Part shown: positions 18,266 through 27,113 of the stretch, piece after piece
Layout of the letters: each line of letters begins with the position of its first letter
Position numbering within the stretch: the stretch's first letter is position 1
Assembly (NCBI GenBank): GCA_030648295.1
Contig: JAUSID010000076.1
Coordinates: forward strand, 55,398 to 119,397
DNA length: 64,000 bases
DNA from: Opitutaceae bacterium
Lineage (GTDB): Bacteria; Verrucomicrobiota; Verrucomicrobiia; Opitutales; Opitutaceae
Direction: 5' to 3'
The notes under the pieces: generated by a model
The model's input: the letters and a program-made list of their open reading frames with translations, nothing else
Databases searched by the model: none
Told to the model about the DNA's origin: nothing
Program-made: the position numbers and the translations under genes

Positions 18266-18658
18266 ATGAAAGCCTTTACCACTGCCCTGCTCGCCGCCGC
18301 CGGCCTCGCCATCAGTTCCGCCCGCGCTGACCATGACAGCCGCGTCATCGTCAGCGGCCATGTTCATCTTGGCGCGCCCGCCCCCGTTTACGCCGCCCCA
18401 GCCTATTACCCGCCGCCGCCCGTCCATTACGTGCCGACGCGCGGTTACTGGAAGGACATGGTCGTGAAGACCTGGGTGCCGGAACGCTGGTCGGTCAGCC
18501 ACAACCGCTGGGGCCGGCCGGTCCGCACCTGTGAACCCGGGTACTTCGCGTACCGCACCGAGCGCGTCTGGGTTGATGGACGCGATGGTTATGGTCATGG
18601 TAACAACCGTTATGGTCAGGCTAACGACTACCGCGGTGGCTACGGTTATCGCCGCTAG
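18266..18658 (+). CDS. Small exported Tyr/Pro/His-rich protein
   Basis: 130 residues from the ATG at 18266, preceded at 5 bases by a good Shine-Dalgarno AAGGA. Signal peptide MKAFTTALLAAAGLAISSARA. The mature chain has AAPAYYPPPPVHYVPTRGYW, then KTWVPERWSVSHNRWGRPVR with alternating aromatic/basic residues, and a Gly/Tyr/Asn-rich low-complexity tail (GHGNNRYGQANDYRGGYGYRR). Such exported aromatic-rich proteins are common companions of ECF systems, but no named domain is recognised. It lies between the first exported protein and the anti-sigma gene, so probably in the same operon; the in-frame extension to 18194 is rejected because of the SD and the signal peptide. Confidence 0.75.
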   Translation: MKAFTTALLAAAGLAISSARADHDSRVIVSGHVHLGAPAPVYAAPAYYPPPPVHYVPTRGYWKDMVVKTWVPERWSVSHNRWGRPVRTCEPGYFAYRTERVWVDGRDGYGHGNNRYGQANDYRGGYGYRR

Positions 18659-18685
18659 ACCGAAACAAGATCGACCCTGCCCGTC

Positions 18686-19168
18686 ATGAATTGTCACGAG
18701 GCCGAACGTCAGATTTTCGCCGAGCGAGACGGCGCGCTGGGAACCGACCAGCGCGCTGCCCTCGCGCAGCATGTCGCGGGATGTGCGACGTGCCGGCGGA
18801 CGCGCGACGGACTCGAGGCCGCGATTGCTCTCTGGCGCTCGGAGTCGCAGGCCGCGCCGGTTCCCGACTCGGAACGCGCCTGGCAGGATCTGCGCCGCGA
18901 GCTGCGGCAAGCGCGCGCACCAGCGACGAATCGTCACTGGCTCGCGTGGGTGGGCGCACCGCTCGCGGCCGCCGCGGCGATCGCGGTCGCGTTTTATGTG
19001 AACACTCCGCGCGCGGATTCGGGCGCGCCGGTTCACCGCGCGTCACGCGAGGTCGCGCGGGCCGAATACGTCGAGGTGCCAAATCGCAACGCATCGACGG
19101 TCGTTTTTGTGGATGAGAAGAGCGGCTGGCTTGTCGTGATGGCGAGCGACGGCCCGGCGCGGCTGTAG
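18686..19168 (+). CDS. Membrane anti-sigma factor with zinc-finger (ZAS/zf-HC2) domain
   Basis: 160 residues. The N-terminal anti-sigma zinc domain has C3 and H4 (MNCHEAE) and HVAGCATC near 29-36, matching the HxxxCxxC consensus. After a helical linker there is a single membrane helix (about 93-106, WVGAPLAAAAAIAVAFYV), then a short 50-residue extracytoplasmic part ending VVFVDEKSGWLVVMASDG. It should hold the ECF sigma at 17158 inactive at the membrane. It is last in the set, 27 bases after the aromatic-rich protein, an order differing from the usual sigma directly followed by anti-sigma. Confidence 0.85.
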   Translation: MNCHEAERQIFAERDGALGTDQRAALAQHVAGCATCRRTRDGLEAAIALWRSESQAAPVPDSERAWQDLRRELRQARAPATNRHWLAWVGAPLAAAAAIAVAFYVNTPRADSGAPVHRASREVARAEYVEVPNRNASTVVFVDEKSGWLVVMASDGPARL

Positions 19169-19240
19169 CGGTTCCGGCAGCGGGCTTCCGTTGAAATCCA
19201 AACGCGGGCGTCCATTGGGGGGCCGCCAAAAATCGTGAAA

Positions 19241-19296
19241 TCGAGAATCGGTCATTTGGAAATCCGAACCCAAATCCTCAGATGACCGATGCTCGA
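19241..19296. repeat. Long inverted repeat between convergent genes
   Basis: Arms of 15 bases, 19241-19255 and 19282-19296 (TCGAGAATCGGTCAT against ATGACCGATGCTCGA), match at 14 positions around a 26-base loop. It lies between the anti-sigma stop (19168) and the stop of the convergent PDZ protein (19343). A terminator or the remains of a mobile palindrome are both possible. Confidence 0.5.
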
Positions 19297-19342
19297 TGCC
19301 CAATTTCAAGATTTTCCCCAAATCCTCGTCAAAATTCCCCGG

Positions 19343-20794
19343 CTACCTTAGCTTCACCCGCAGTACCGCCGTATCGCCCCCGCGTGAAACCAGCAGCACG
19401 AACTCGGGACGGGCCTGGTCGCGCTCAATCTCGTCGAGCTTCACCACCGCATCCTTGAACGTCTTGATCTCGACGCCGTCGATTTCCTTCACCCAGTCCT
19501 CCTGCCGGAGGCCCGCGATTGCGACCGGGCTGCTCGATTTCACATGGTGCACGATGATGCCGGTGGGCTCCGTGGGTTTGACGCGCCGCTCGATGCCGTC
19601 GCCGTAAACGAATTCGCGCGCGGTGAACCCCAAGCGGTCGAAAAACTTCCGTTCCGCTTCGCGCATCACCTTTGGCTGCTCCCCCAGGACGGCCTTCAAT
19701 TCGATCCGCTCGGTGCCGCGGAGCACCGTCAGCGCGAGCGTATCACCCGGAGCATGACGGTCGATCTCGCGCTCGACATGGCTCACGATGACACGGTCGG
19801 GTTTGAATTGCGGCAAGGGCCGGCCGTCGAGTTGCAGGATGATGTCGCGATCCTTCAACCCGGCTTTTTCCGCCGGGCTGCCTTCGAGCACTTCGCTCAC
19901 CACCACCGCGGACTGCGCGCTGAGGTTGAGAAATCGGGCGACCTCGCGATCCATCGGCTGCAGGCCGTACGTGCCGAGCCATGCCAGGGGCCGTCCCGAC
20001 GGCTGCTTTGGGATCCGGCCGAAATGCGGCAGCATTTCCTCCGCGAGGATGAAGGCGCTGCTTTCCTCCACATTGATCAAAATCACACCGGAGCCGCGGT
20101 TTGCGCGCGAAATTTGCAGGAAACTCTGGCCGAACGACGCCTGCGCGAGACCGACGAGCACGCCGTCGCGGTTGAAAACGGGCAGCCCGGGTGCCGCCAC
20201 TTCCTGCTGCGCGATGCCGGTGCGCTGCGGCAGCGACTGCACGAGGGCGAGATTGCTCTGCAGGATGTAAGGCGCGAAATCCTCGTCCTTGTTGCGCAAG
20301 CCGATCCCCCAGACGAAATCCGCCAGCGCCGGCGCACGCGGCGGCGTCTTCGGCGCGAATGCCGAGATCGGCGTCAGCTGGCCGCGGATTTTCTCGCTCG
20401 CGCGCACAAAATGCCAGCCAGTGAAGGCATCCTGCCCGAGATATTCGCCCGGGGTGCTGGCGGCATCGCCGGGAAGATAGACTTTGAAATCCTTCAGCTC
20501 CCAGAGGGCCGTCCGGGGATCGACGGCGCCGGACGGCAGAATGATTGTTCCGTTGCCATCGATCACTGTGCCCATGGAAACGCTGGGCTGCCGCTCGACC
20601 TCCGTCACCGTCATGTACTCGACGGCGACGACTGACTTCACCCGCTCGGCCCACAATGCCGGCAGATCGGCTGTGTTCGCCGCGGGCAGCGACGTCCACG
20701 TCAATGCCGTGAACGTGAGCAGCAGCCCACGCCGGGCGAACCGGCGCGGTCCGCCGCGCGAATGCGGTCTTCTTCCGGAGAACGAGTGAATCAT
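19343..20794 (-). CDS. Catalytically inactive trypsin-like PDZ protein (HtrA relative)
   Basis: 483 residues with an N-terminal signal region ([22 protein letters not shown]). About 45-235 follows the trypsin fold of HtrA: SVVAVEYMTV, VSMGTVIDGNGTIILPSGAV, FVWGIGLRN. However, the histidine segment reads ILPSGAVDPRT instead of LTNAHVV, and the serine segment reads AAPGLPVFNRDG instead of GNSGGP, so the triad is absent. Two PDZ domains follow: about 295-375 (GSPAEKAGLKDRDIILQLDG) and about 410-480 (SPVAIAGLRQEDWVKEIDG). It probably binds substrates or regulates the active HtrA, whose stop codon overlaps this start (ATGA, 20791-20794). A non-proteolytic chaperone or adaptor role is inference. 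Confidence 0.8.
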   Translation of the reverse strand: MIHSFSGRRPHSRGGPRRFARRGLLLTFTALTWTSLPAANTADLPALWAERVKSVVAVEYMTVTEVERQPSVSMGTVIDGNGTIILPSGAVDPRTALWELKDFKVYLPGDAASTPGEYLGQDAFTGWHFVRASEKIRGQLTPISAFAPKTPPRAPALADFVWGIGLRNKDEDFAPYILQSNLALVQSLPQRTGIAQQEVAAPGLPVFNRDGVLVGLAQASFGQSFLQISRANRGSGVILINVEESSAFILAEEMLPHFGRIPKQPSGRPLAWLGTYGLQPMDREVARFLNLSAQSAVVVSEVLEGSPAEKAGLKDRDIILQLDGRPLPQFKPDRVIVSHVEREIDRHAPGDTLALTVLRGTERIELKAVLGEQPKVMREAERKFFDRLGFTAREFVYGDGIERRVKPTEPTGIIVHHVKSSSPVAIAGLRQEDWVKEIDGVEIKTFKDAVVKLDEIERDQARPEFVLLVSRGGDTAVLRVKLR

Positions 20795-22194
20795 GGTTTG
20801 ACGATATACAGCGACACGCGGCGGTTGCGCTGCGTCTCAAACAAGGTCGGCGCCGGCTTCGCCTCATACGCGGCATGAGCCGCCTTGATCACATCGAGCG
20901 AATCGATCGTCTGCTGGTTGATTTTGGCGATGATGTCGCCGCGCGAAATTCCGGCAACCTCCGCCGGAAACCCGGGCTGCACTCCGATCACGACGACGCC
21001 CGTCGTATCGTCGAGCTGGTTCTCGCGCGCATAGGCCCGTGAAACCTTCCGTACGCTCAGGCCCCATTTCTCGAACGCCCACTCCTCGCCCACGCGGCTC
21101 TCGAGCTTCTCGGTCTCGACCGAGAAATCGCGAATCTCGCCGCCACGTTTGACACTGAAAGTGAGGGTCGCGCCGACCAGCTGCGTGGCGATCATGTTTT
21201 GGATGGGCGGCAGCTGCTCGGGAAACCTGCCATCCACCTTCGCGCCGTTGATCGAAAGCACGATGTCTCCGCCGCGCAGTCCCGCCTTCGCCGCCGGCGA
21301 ACCCGAGTCGACGCTCGTGATCAACATGCCGGTGCGAACCTCGAGCGCGTAAAAGTTTTCCAGATCCTGGAGCGCGCCGGGAACGATTCCGATGTAGCTG
21401 CGCACAATCCGGCCATCGTCGCCCAAACGTTCCAGCACCGATCGCGCGATCGCAGCGGGAATCGCGAAACCCAGGTTGTTCGCGCCGAGATAACCACGGG
21501 ACGTGATCCCGACGACCTGGCCGTCCTCGGTCACGAGCGGTCCGCCGGAGTTGCCGGGATTGATCGCCGCATCGGTTTGCAGCCACGTGTTGAACGTCCC
21601 GGTCTCGTAACCGTTCACGCCGCGGTTGTCCTCGAAATACCGACTCGGGTTCGAAACGATGCCGCGGGTCACGGTGCGGGTCAGTCCATGCGGCGTGCCC
21701 ACCGCATACACGACCTGGCCGGGATGGAGCGATTCACTGTCGCCGAACTCGGCCTGCACGAGCTTCCACCCGCGGCGCTTCACCTCGTCCATGTCGAGCT
21801 GCAACACGGCGAGATCCGTCCAATGATCCCAGCCGACGAGCCTGGCACCGACGCGTTCGAGGTTGGCCAGCGTCAGGTTGATTTCCACCGCGCGCGGGCT
21901 GACGACGTGGGCGTTCGTGAGTACGCGTCCATCGTTGGACACGATCACGCCCGAACCGAGACTCGCGGTGTACCGGCGGGCGCCGGCTTCAAAGGCAATC
22001 TCCCGGACATCGATGCGCACCACCGCATCGAGCAGGACGTTGAATCCGCGGCTCATACCCGCCGCCATCGATGGCGGCGGCGCAAGGAGCAGGGCGCAGG
22101 AGGCAAGGACGAGGCAAACGGCATGGCGGACGCGTGCAGCGAATGTTCCTGCTCCCACCACCGTACCGGCGGTTTCGGCGCGCCCGTGCGCCAT
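20791..22194 (-). CDS. Periplasmic HtrA/DegP-type serine protease with two PDZ domains
   Basis: 467 residues from the ATG at 22194; the open frame extends far upstream into leuS antisense and is not used. Signal peptide about 22-45 (VRHAVCLVLASCALLL). The catalytic triad is intact: His96 (VLTNAHVV), Asp127 (HWTDLAVL), Ser216 (INPGNSGGP). PDZ1 at about 265-355 (GSPAAKAGLRGGDIVLSING), PDZ2 at about 375-460 (GFPAEVAGISRGDIIAKIN). It degrades or refolds damaged envelope proteins. Translationally coupled to a protease-dead paralogue, an arrangement suggesting a hetero-complex. Divergent from leuS with only 45 bases between starts, so promoters must overlap. Confidence 0.92.
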   Translation of the reverse strand: MAHGRAETAGTVVGAGTFAARVRHAVCLVLASCALLLAPPPSMAAGMSRGFNVLLDAVVRIDVREIAFEAGARRYTASLGSGVIVSNDGRVLTNAHVVSPRAVEINLTLANLERVGARLVGWDHWTDLAVLQLDMDEVKRRGWKLVQAEFGDSESLHPGQVVYAVGTPHGLTRTVTRGIVSNPSRYFEDNRGVNGYETGTFNTWLQTDAAINPGNSGGPLVTEDGQVVGITSRGYLGANNLGFAIPAAIARSVLERLGDDGRIVRSYIGIVPGALQDLENFYALEVRTGMLITSVDSGSPAAKAGLRGGDIVLSINGAKVDGRFPEQLPPIQNMIATQLVGATLTFSVKRGGEIRDFSVETEKLESRVGEEWAFEKWGLSVRKVSRAYARENQLDDTTGVVVIGVQPGFPAEVAGISRGDIIAKINQQTIDSLDVIKAAHAAYEAKPAPTLFETQRNRRVSLYIVKP

Positions 22195-22239
22195 GATTGA
22201 CCGGCAGGGGAAAGGTTTCACAGTGGCGAGTTTCACACG

Positions 22240-24819
22240 ATGGCTACCAAGAGCACAGACTACAACTTCCATGACATAGAGCCGCACTGGCAAACGTTCT
22301 GGGAGAAAAATCGTTCGTTTTGCGCCGAGAACGATTCGGCGAGGCCAAAGTATTACGTGCTCGACATGTTCCCCTACCCGTCGGGCTCGGGGCTGCACAT
22401 CGGTCACCCCGAGGGCTACACCGCCACCGACATCATCGCGCGATACAAGCGCGCCCGGGGTTTCAATGTGCTGCATCCAATCGGTTGGGACGCATTCGGG
22501 CTGCCGGCCGAGCAGCACGCGGTCAAGACCGGCACGCATCCGGCGTCGAACACCCAGAACAACATCGTCAATTTCAAACGGCAGATCAAAGCGCTGGGAT
22601 TTTCGTACGACTGGGAGCGCGAGATCGACACGACGGACCCGAAATATTTCCGGTGGACGCAGTGGATTTTCCTCCAGCTGTTCAAGCGCGGGCTCGCGTA
22701 TGTGGACGAACGGCCCGTGTGGTGGTGCCCTGAACTGCGCACCGTGCTCGCGAACGAGGAGGTCATCGAGGGCCGCAGCGAAGTCGGCGGTTTTCCGGTC
22801 GAGCGGCGCAACCTCCGGCAGTGGGTCCTGCGGATCACGGCGTATGCGGAACGGCTGCTGGCCGACCTGAAGGAGGTCGACTGGCCCGAATCCACGAAAC
22901 GGATGCAGGAGGCGTGGATCGGCCGGAGCGAGGGCGCCGAGATTCTTTTCCCCCTCGAACATCCAACGGCGGGCACGCTGAAGATTTTCACCACGCGGCC
23001 GGACACGCTTTTCGGCTGCACCTACATGGTGATCGCGCCGGAACATCCGCTCGTGGACACGCTGACGTCGAAGGCCCAGGCACCGGCCGTGGAAGCGTAT
23101 CGCAAGAAGGCGTCGGCCAAGAGCGATCTCGAGCGCACCGATCTGGCGAAGGAAAAATCCGGTGTCTTCACCGGCTCGTTCGCGATCAATCCGGTGAACG
23201 GCCAGCGTGTGCCAGTATGGATCGCGGACTACGTGCTGATGGGTTACGGCACCGGTGCGATCATGGCGGTGCCCGGCCAGGACGAACGCGACTGGGAATT
23301 CGCCGAGTTGTATCAGCTCCCGATTGTTCGCACGGTGCAGCCGCCGGCGGATTTCAGGGGCAAGGCGTTCCTCGAGGATGGCCCCGCGCTCAACAGCGCC
23401 AACGCCGAGGTCTCACTTAACGGACTGCACATCGATGCCGCGAAATCGACCATCATTGGCTGGCTCGAGCGCAAGGGATTCGGCACCCGCCGCGTAAACT
23501 ACAAGCTTCGGGACTGGCTGTTTTCGCGCCAGCGTTACTGGGGCGAACCGTTCCCCATCGCGTGGGTGAGCGAGGCTGACTACGCGAAGGCCAAGTTGGG
23601 CCGCAGCGATCTGCCGGCCGAGCCGGTGACGTTTGTGCAGGGGGGCGTGATCCATTTCGCGCTGCCGCTGCCGGACGAGGCGTTGCCGCTCGTGCTGCCC
23701 GAGGTGCAATCGTATCTGCCGAGCGGCACGGGTGAGAGTCCGCTGGCGAACGAGACCACCTGGCTCGAAGTGTGGCTCGATTTCAAGACGGGCAAGGCCG
23801 TGCCCGCATCCGCACCGAAACCCATGGGCGATCGCTGGGTGCGCGCGCGCCGCGAAACCAACACGATGCCGCAATGGGCGGGCTCATGCTGGTACTACCT
23901 TCGCTTTCTCGACCCGCGCAACGATCGCGCGCTGGCCTCGAGTGCGGCCCTGCAATACTGGGGCACGCCGGATCTGTATGTCGGCGGCGCCGAACACGCC
24001 GTTCTTCACCTGCTGTATGCGCGCTTCTGGCACAAGGTCCTGTTCGATCTCGGCGTTGTCCCGCCAAGCGAGCCGTTCAAGAAACTTTTCCATCAGGGCA
24101 TCATCCTCGGCGAGGACGGCGAGAAGATGTCGAAGAGCCGCGGAAATGTCGTGAACCCCGACAGCATCATTGCTTCGCACGGTACCGATACGCTGCGGTT
24201 GTATCTGATGTTCCTCGGACCGCTCGAGGCGATGAAACCGTGGAATCCGCGCGGGATCGAAGGCGTCCACCGCTTCCTCCAAAAGGTCTGGCGCGAAATG
24301 ATCGCAGCCGACGGCAGCGTCAGCGCCAAGATCTCCGCGACCGGAACGGATACACCCGAGGTTTCAAAGCTGCTGCACGAAACGATCAAGAAAGTCGGCG
24401 ACGACATCGAGAATCTCCGGTTCAACACCGCGATCTCGCAGATGATGATCTTCGTGAACGCGCTCCAGAAAGCGCCGCGTTTCGGCCGCGACACTGCGGC
24501 CAAGTTTCTGCAGTTGCTCGCGCCTTTCGCGCCGCACATCGCGGAGGAATTGTGGGAGCGGCTCGGGAACTCAGGATCCGTCATGGCTGCGACCTGGCCG
24601 ACTTTCGACGCCGGCAAACTGGCGTCTTCCGAGGTGAAACTCGTGTTTCAGGTCAATGGAAAGCACCGTGGCGACCAGTTCGTTCCCGTCGGCACGACCC
24701 AGGAGGTGGCATTGGACCTGGCACGGGCAAATTCACGCGTCAGTCCGTACCTGGAAGGCAAGGTCGTTAAGCGGGTCGTCTTTGTGCCGGGAAAAATTCT
24801 AAACATTGTCGTGGACTAG
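22240..24819 (+). CDS. leuS: Leucyl-tRNA synthetase
   Basis: 859 residues, the standard length. Class I signatures: the HIGH motif in MFPYPSGSGLHIGHPEGYTA (about 40-60) and KMSKS in GEKMSKSRGNVVNPDSI (about 628-645). The CP1 editing domain lies between, with FTTRPDTLFGCTYMVIAPEHP (the conserved T-rich editing peptide) near 248 and GTGAIMAVPGQDERD near 340, whose Asp is the editing residue. The tRNA-binding C-terminal domain ends GKVVKRVVFVPGKILNIVVD. It charges tRNA-Leu and hydrolyses misacylated products. Monocistronic as far as seen; divergent from htrA. Confidence 0.98.
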   Translation: MATKSTDYNFHDIEPHWQTFWEKNRSFCAENDSARPKYYVLDMFPYPSGSGLHIGHPEGYTATDIIARYKRARGFNVLHPIGWDAFGLPAEQHAVKTGTHPASNTQNNIVNFKRQIKALGFSYDWEREIDTTDPKYFRWTQWIFLQLFKRGLAYVDERPVWWCPELRTVLANEEVIEGRSEVGGFPVERRNLRQWVLRITAYAERLLADLKEVDWPESTKRMQEAWIGRSEGAEILFPLEHPTAGTLKIFTTRPDTLFGCTYMVIAPEHPLVDTLTSKAQAPAVEAYRKKASAKSDLERTDLAKEKSGVFTGSFAINPVNGQRVPVWIADYVLMGYGTGAIMAVPGQDERDWEFAELYQLPIVRTVQPPADFRGKAFLEDGPALNSANAEVSLNGLHIDAAKSTIIGWLERKGFGTRRVNYKLRDWLFSRQRYWGEPFPIAWVSEADYAKAKLGRSDLPAEPVTFVQGGVIHFALPLPDEALPLVLPEVQSYLPSGTGESPLANETTWLEVWLDFKTGKAVPASAPKPMGDRWVRARRETNTMPQWAGSCWYYLRFLDPRNDRALASSAALQYWGTPDLYVGGAEHAVLHLLYARFWHKVLFDLGVVPPSEPFKKLFHQGIILGEDGEKMSKSRGNVVNPDSIIASHGTDTLRLYLMFLGPLEAMKPWNPRGIEGVHRFLQKVWREMIAADGSVSAKISATGTDTPEVSKLLHETIKKVGDDIENLRFNTAISQMMIFVNALQKAPRFGRDTAAKFLQLLAPFAPHIAEELWERLGNSGSVMAATWPTFDAGKLASSEVKLVFQVNGKHRGDQFVPVGTTQEVALDLARANSRVSPYLEGKVVKRVVFVPGKILNIVVD

Positions 24820-24910
24820 TTTAAAAGAAACTCCGCTCTTGCGTTGTCTAGGGTCTTTACCTCATTTTCGCACGGTCGCATCCCAACGGTGCCGTCGTTA
24901 ATTAACGCCC

Positions 24911-25909
24911 ATGAGCTTATCCTTTACCCCACATTTTCACCGGCTGCTCCTTCGAGTCGCGATTGCCGGTGTTTTGGGTCTTCCGCCGCTCGCGCTCAAC
25001 GCCCAAGCCAAGAGGAAAAACCCGGCGAGCAAGGTGTACGTCTCGGATGTCAGTGGCGACGCGCTAATCGACAACGGCGAATTGGTGCAGGACTTGGGCA
25101 AGCGGTCGGTTTATAACGCCGAGGGTGCGATCATCGAAACGAAGAGCACGCCATCTGACCGGCCGCGAAAGAAGACGTACTCGACCATGGTGTACTCGAA
25201 CGGCACCGGTGCTTTTTTCGACGCGGATACCCGCGTCGAGATGAAGCGCTTCAATCAAGAGCCGTTCACACCGATGCGCACCGACATGGATGTCGAACCG
25301 TCGATCTCGCAAACGCAGGCCTTCCTCTCTCGCGGTTCAGTCGGGCTCTGCACCAGCAAGCTCGTTGCCGGCAGCAGCATGGTGTATCAAACGCCGCATG
25401 GTGCCGTGCACATCCGTGGTCGCAAAGTCGTGATCGAGACGGGCAGCAATGAAACGAAGATTTCCATGCTCGAAGGTGAGGGCACGGTGCGCGCCGGGCC
25501 GCAAGACACCGGCGGGCATTCGGTCCGGGCGGGGCAGCAGGCCATAATCCGCCGCGGTACGGCAGGCCAGCCGAACAGTATCGAAATCAGCCGCATCCCC
25601 GCGGCAGAGTCATCCGGCCTCGATGACAAGGTGTCGATGGCGTGCATGGCGAAGCGGACGGTGTATTTCGAAGTCCGCGAACGGCCCGTCGACCTCTCAT
25701 CGCCGACCGCCGGCAGCGCGGAGACAGCGGCCACGAGCGGGGGCGAAGAAACGGGATCCACGTTCCCGGGAACGGTTACGGCGTTCGACGGCAACAGCGC
25801 CGCGCCGATCGGCAACAATGCGGTGCGGGAGATCGTGCCCGTCGCGGTTGTGCCCGAAACCCTGCCCGTGACATTTACGATAAGTCCCGCCAAGCTCTCG
25901 AGCCATTGA
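24911..25909 (+). CDS. Exported FecR-domain protein at head of polysaccharide export cluster
   Basis: 332 residues with a signal peptide (LLLRVAIAGVLGLPPLALNAQA). The central part (about 70-225) is a FecR-like beta-helix domain: YSNGTGAFFDADTRVEMKRF, LSRGSVGLCTSKLVAGSSMV, TPHGAVHIRGRKVVIETG and ISMLEGEGTVRAG. Unlike FecR anti-sigma factors it has no cytoplasmic domain or membrane helix beyond the signal, so it probably acts in the periplasm. The C-terminal 100 residues are Ser/Thr/Pro-rich and unstructured. Thirteen bases separate it from the beta-barrel gene, and the next genes follow at 6 bases and with overlap, so it is the first gene of the export operon. Function within the operon unknown. 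Confidence 0.75.
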   Translation: MSLSFTPHFHRLLLRVAIAGVLGLPPLALNAQAKRKNPASKVYVSDVSGDALIDNGELVQDLGKRSVYNAEGAIIETKSTPSDRPRKKTYSTMVYSNGTGAFFDADTRVEMKRFNQEPFTPMRTDMDVEPSISQTQAFLSRGSVGLCTSKLVAGSSMVYQTPHGAVHIRGRKVVIETGSNETKISMLEGEGTVRAGPQDTGGHSVRAGQQAIIRRGTAGQPNSIEISRIPAAESSGLDDKVSMACMAKRTVYFEVRERPVDLSSPTAGSAETAATSGGEETGSTFPGTVTAFDGNSAAPIGNNAVREIVPVAVVPETLPVTFTISPAKLSSH

Positions 25910-25922
25910 TTCGCGCATTCGG

Positions 25923-27107
25923 ATGAGGAAACTTTGGCGAGAGCTTCGCTTGCTGCTGGCGTTAACAGCGGCATTCACGCTGGCGTGCCGTCCCGTGCAC
26001 GGTCTGGTTGCGCTCAACGATGGCCATGATCGGATCTACGTCGCGGGCGCGCTGTCCGTCTCCGGTGACTCCAACGTTTACGCGAACAGCGACGAACGGA
26101 GCGATGTACTCTACTCCACGAGCGTGACGGCGGATTACACGCGGCGCGCGGGCTGGATCGGGGTGAACGCGAGCGTTGCCGTCAGCTCGGCTGAATTCGC
26201 GGAACTGAAAGAGGAGAACTACACCAATCCCAGCTACAGTCTCGAGTTCACGAAACAGTCCGGCCGCACCACGGGATCGCTGATATTGAACGCGGCACGC
26301 GAAAGCCGCGCCGATGCGGCCGTGAACCTCCGCAGCACCTCCTGGAATTACGGCACCGGGTTGAACGTGAAGTATCCCATCGTCGGGATGTACACCCTGT
26401 CGGCGCAGCTCGGATACAACGCGCGAGATTACGTCGACAAGACCGTATTCGCCAATCTCGAGACGTATAGCGCGTCGGCCGACCTGCTCCGGATGCTCGG
26501 CAGCGAGCGCGATCTGATGCTGGGTTACCGCTACCGTTTTAACGACACGTCGTTTAACACCTCGACCACCGATCACTCGTTCACGGTGGGATTGAACGGC
26601 AGATTGATCCGCGGTTTGACGGGCGCATTGCGCGCGGGTTATCAGGTGCGAACTTTCGCCGGCGCGGCGGCCGGCGAAGACGCGTTCAGCTCGTGGACGG
26701 CGAGCGGCTCCGTCTCGTACGCGATCAGCAAGAAGATGAGCCTGAGCGCGCAAATCTCGAAGGATTTGTCGATCACCGCCACGGATTCGTCGGTCGATGT
26801 GACCTCCGCCTCGATTAGCGCGAGGTATGCGTACAGTTCGCGCTGGTCGCTCTCGGCATCGGGCGGCTGGGGCTACAGCCGCTTTCTCGGCGATCGCGGT
26901 CGCGTGGTCGTGACCCTGGGGCCACCGCTTGTTCTCGGGCCCCAGCGCGACGATTCCTTCCTCAGCTGGAATGCCGGGCTGGGTTATTCGTTGAACGAAC
27001 ACATCAACTTCTCGGCCGGATACAGCTGGTTCAAGAACTGGTCCGCCCTGTCGTATGCGGATTTTGTCCGCACCTCTTGGAGCGCGAGCGTCTCATCCCG
27101 CTGGTAA
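25923..27107 (+). CDS. Outer-membrane beta-barrel protein of the polysaccharide export cluster
   Basis: 394 residues. Signal peptide about 1-27 (LRLLLALTAAFTLACRPVHG). From residue 35 the chain alternates short amphipathic strands and turns: VLYSTSVTADYTRRAGWIGV, SYSLEFTKQSGRTTGSLIL, TLSAQLGYNARDY, WSLSASGGWGYSRF, and closes with the aromatic C-terminus SWSASVSSRW recognised by the BAM machinery. I count roughly a dozen to sixteen strands. Barrel proteins of this kind accompany Wza/Wzc-like genes in Gram-negatives and may help secretion across the outer membrane. Only six bases precede the Wza-like gene. Confidence 0.8.
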   Translation: MRKLWRELRLLLALTAAFTLACRPVHGLVALNDGHDRIYVAGALSVSGDSNVYANSDERSDVLYSTSVTADYTRRAGWIGVNASVAVSSAEFAELKEENYTNPSYSLEFTKQSGRTTGSLILNAARESRADAAVNLRSTSWNYGTGLNVKYPIVGMYTLSAQLGYNARDYVDKTVFANLETYSASADLLRMLGSERDLMLGYRYRFNDTSFNTSTTDHSFTVGLNGRLIRGLTGALRAGYQVRTFAGAAAGEDAFSSWTASGSVSYAISKKMSLSAQISKDLSITATDSSVDVTSASISARYAYSSRWSLSASGGWGYSRFLGDRGRVVVTLGPPLVLGPQRDDSFLSWNAGLGYSLNEHINFSAGYSWFKNWSALSYADFVRTSWSASVSSRW

Positions 27108-27113
27108 CACGCC

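Noticed and set aside
22195..23046. N-terminal extension of the HtrA frame
   Set aside because: It is antisense to leuS; the ATG at 22194 precedes a signal peptide.
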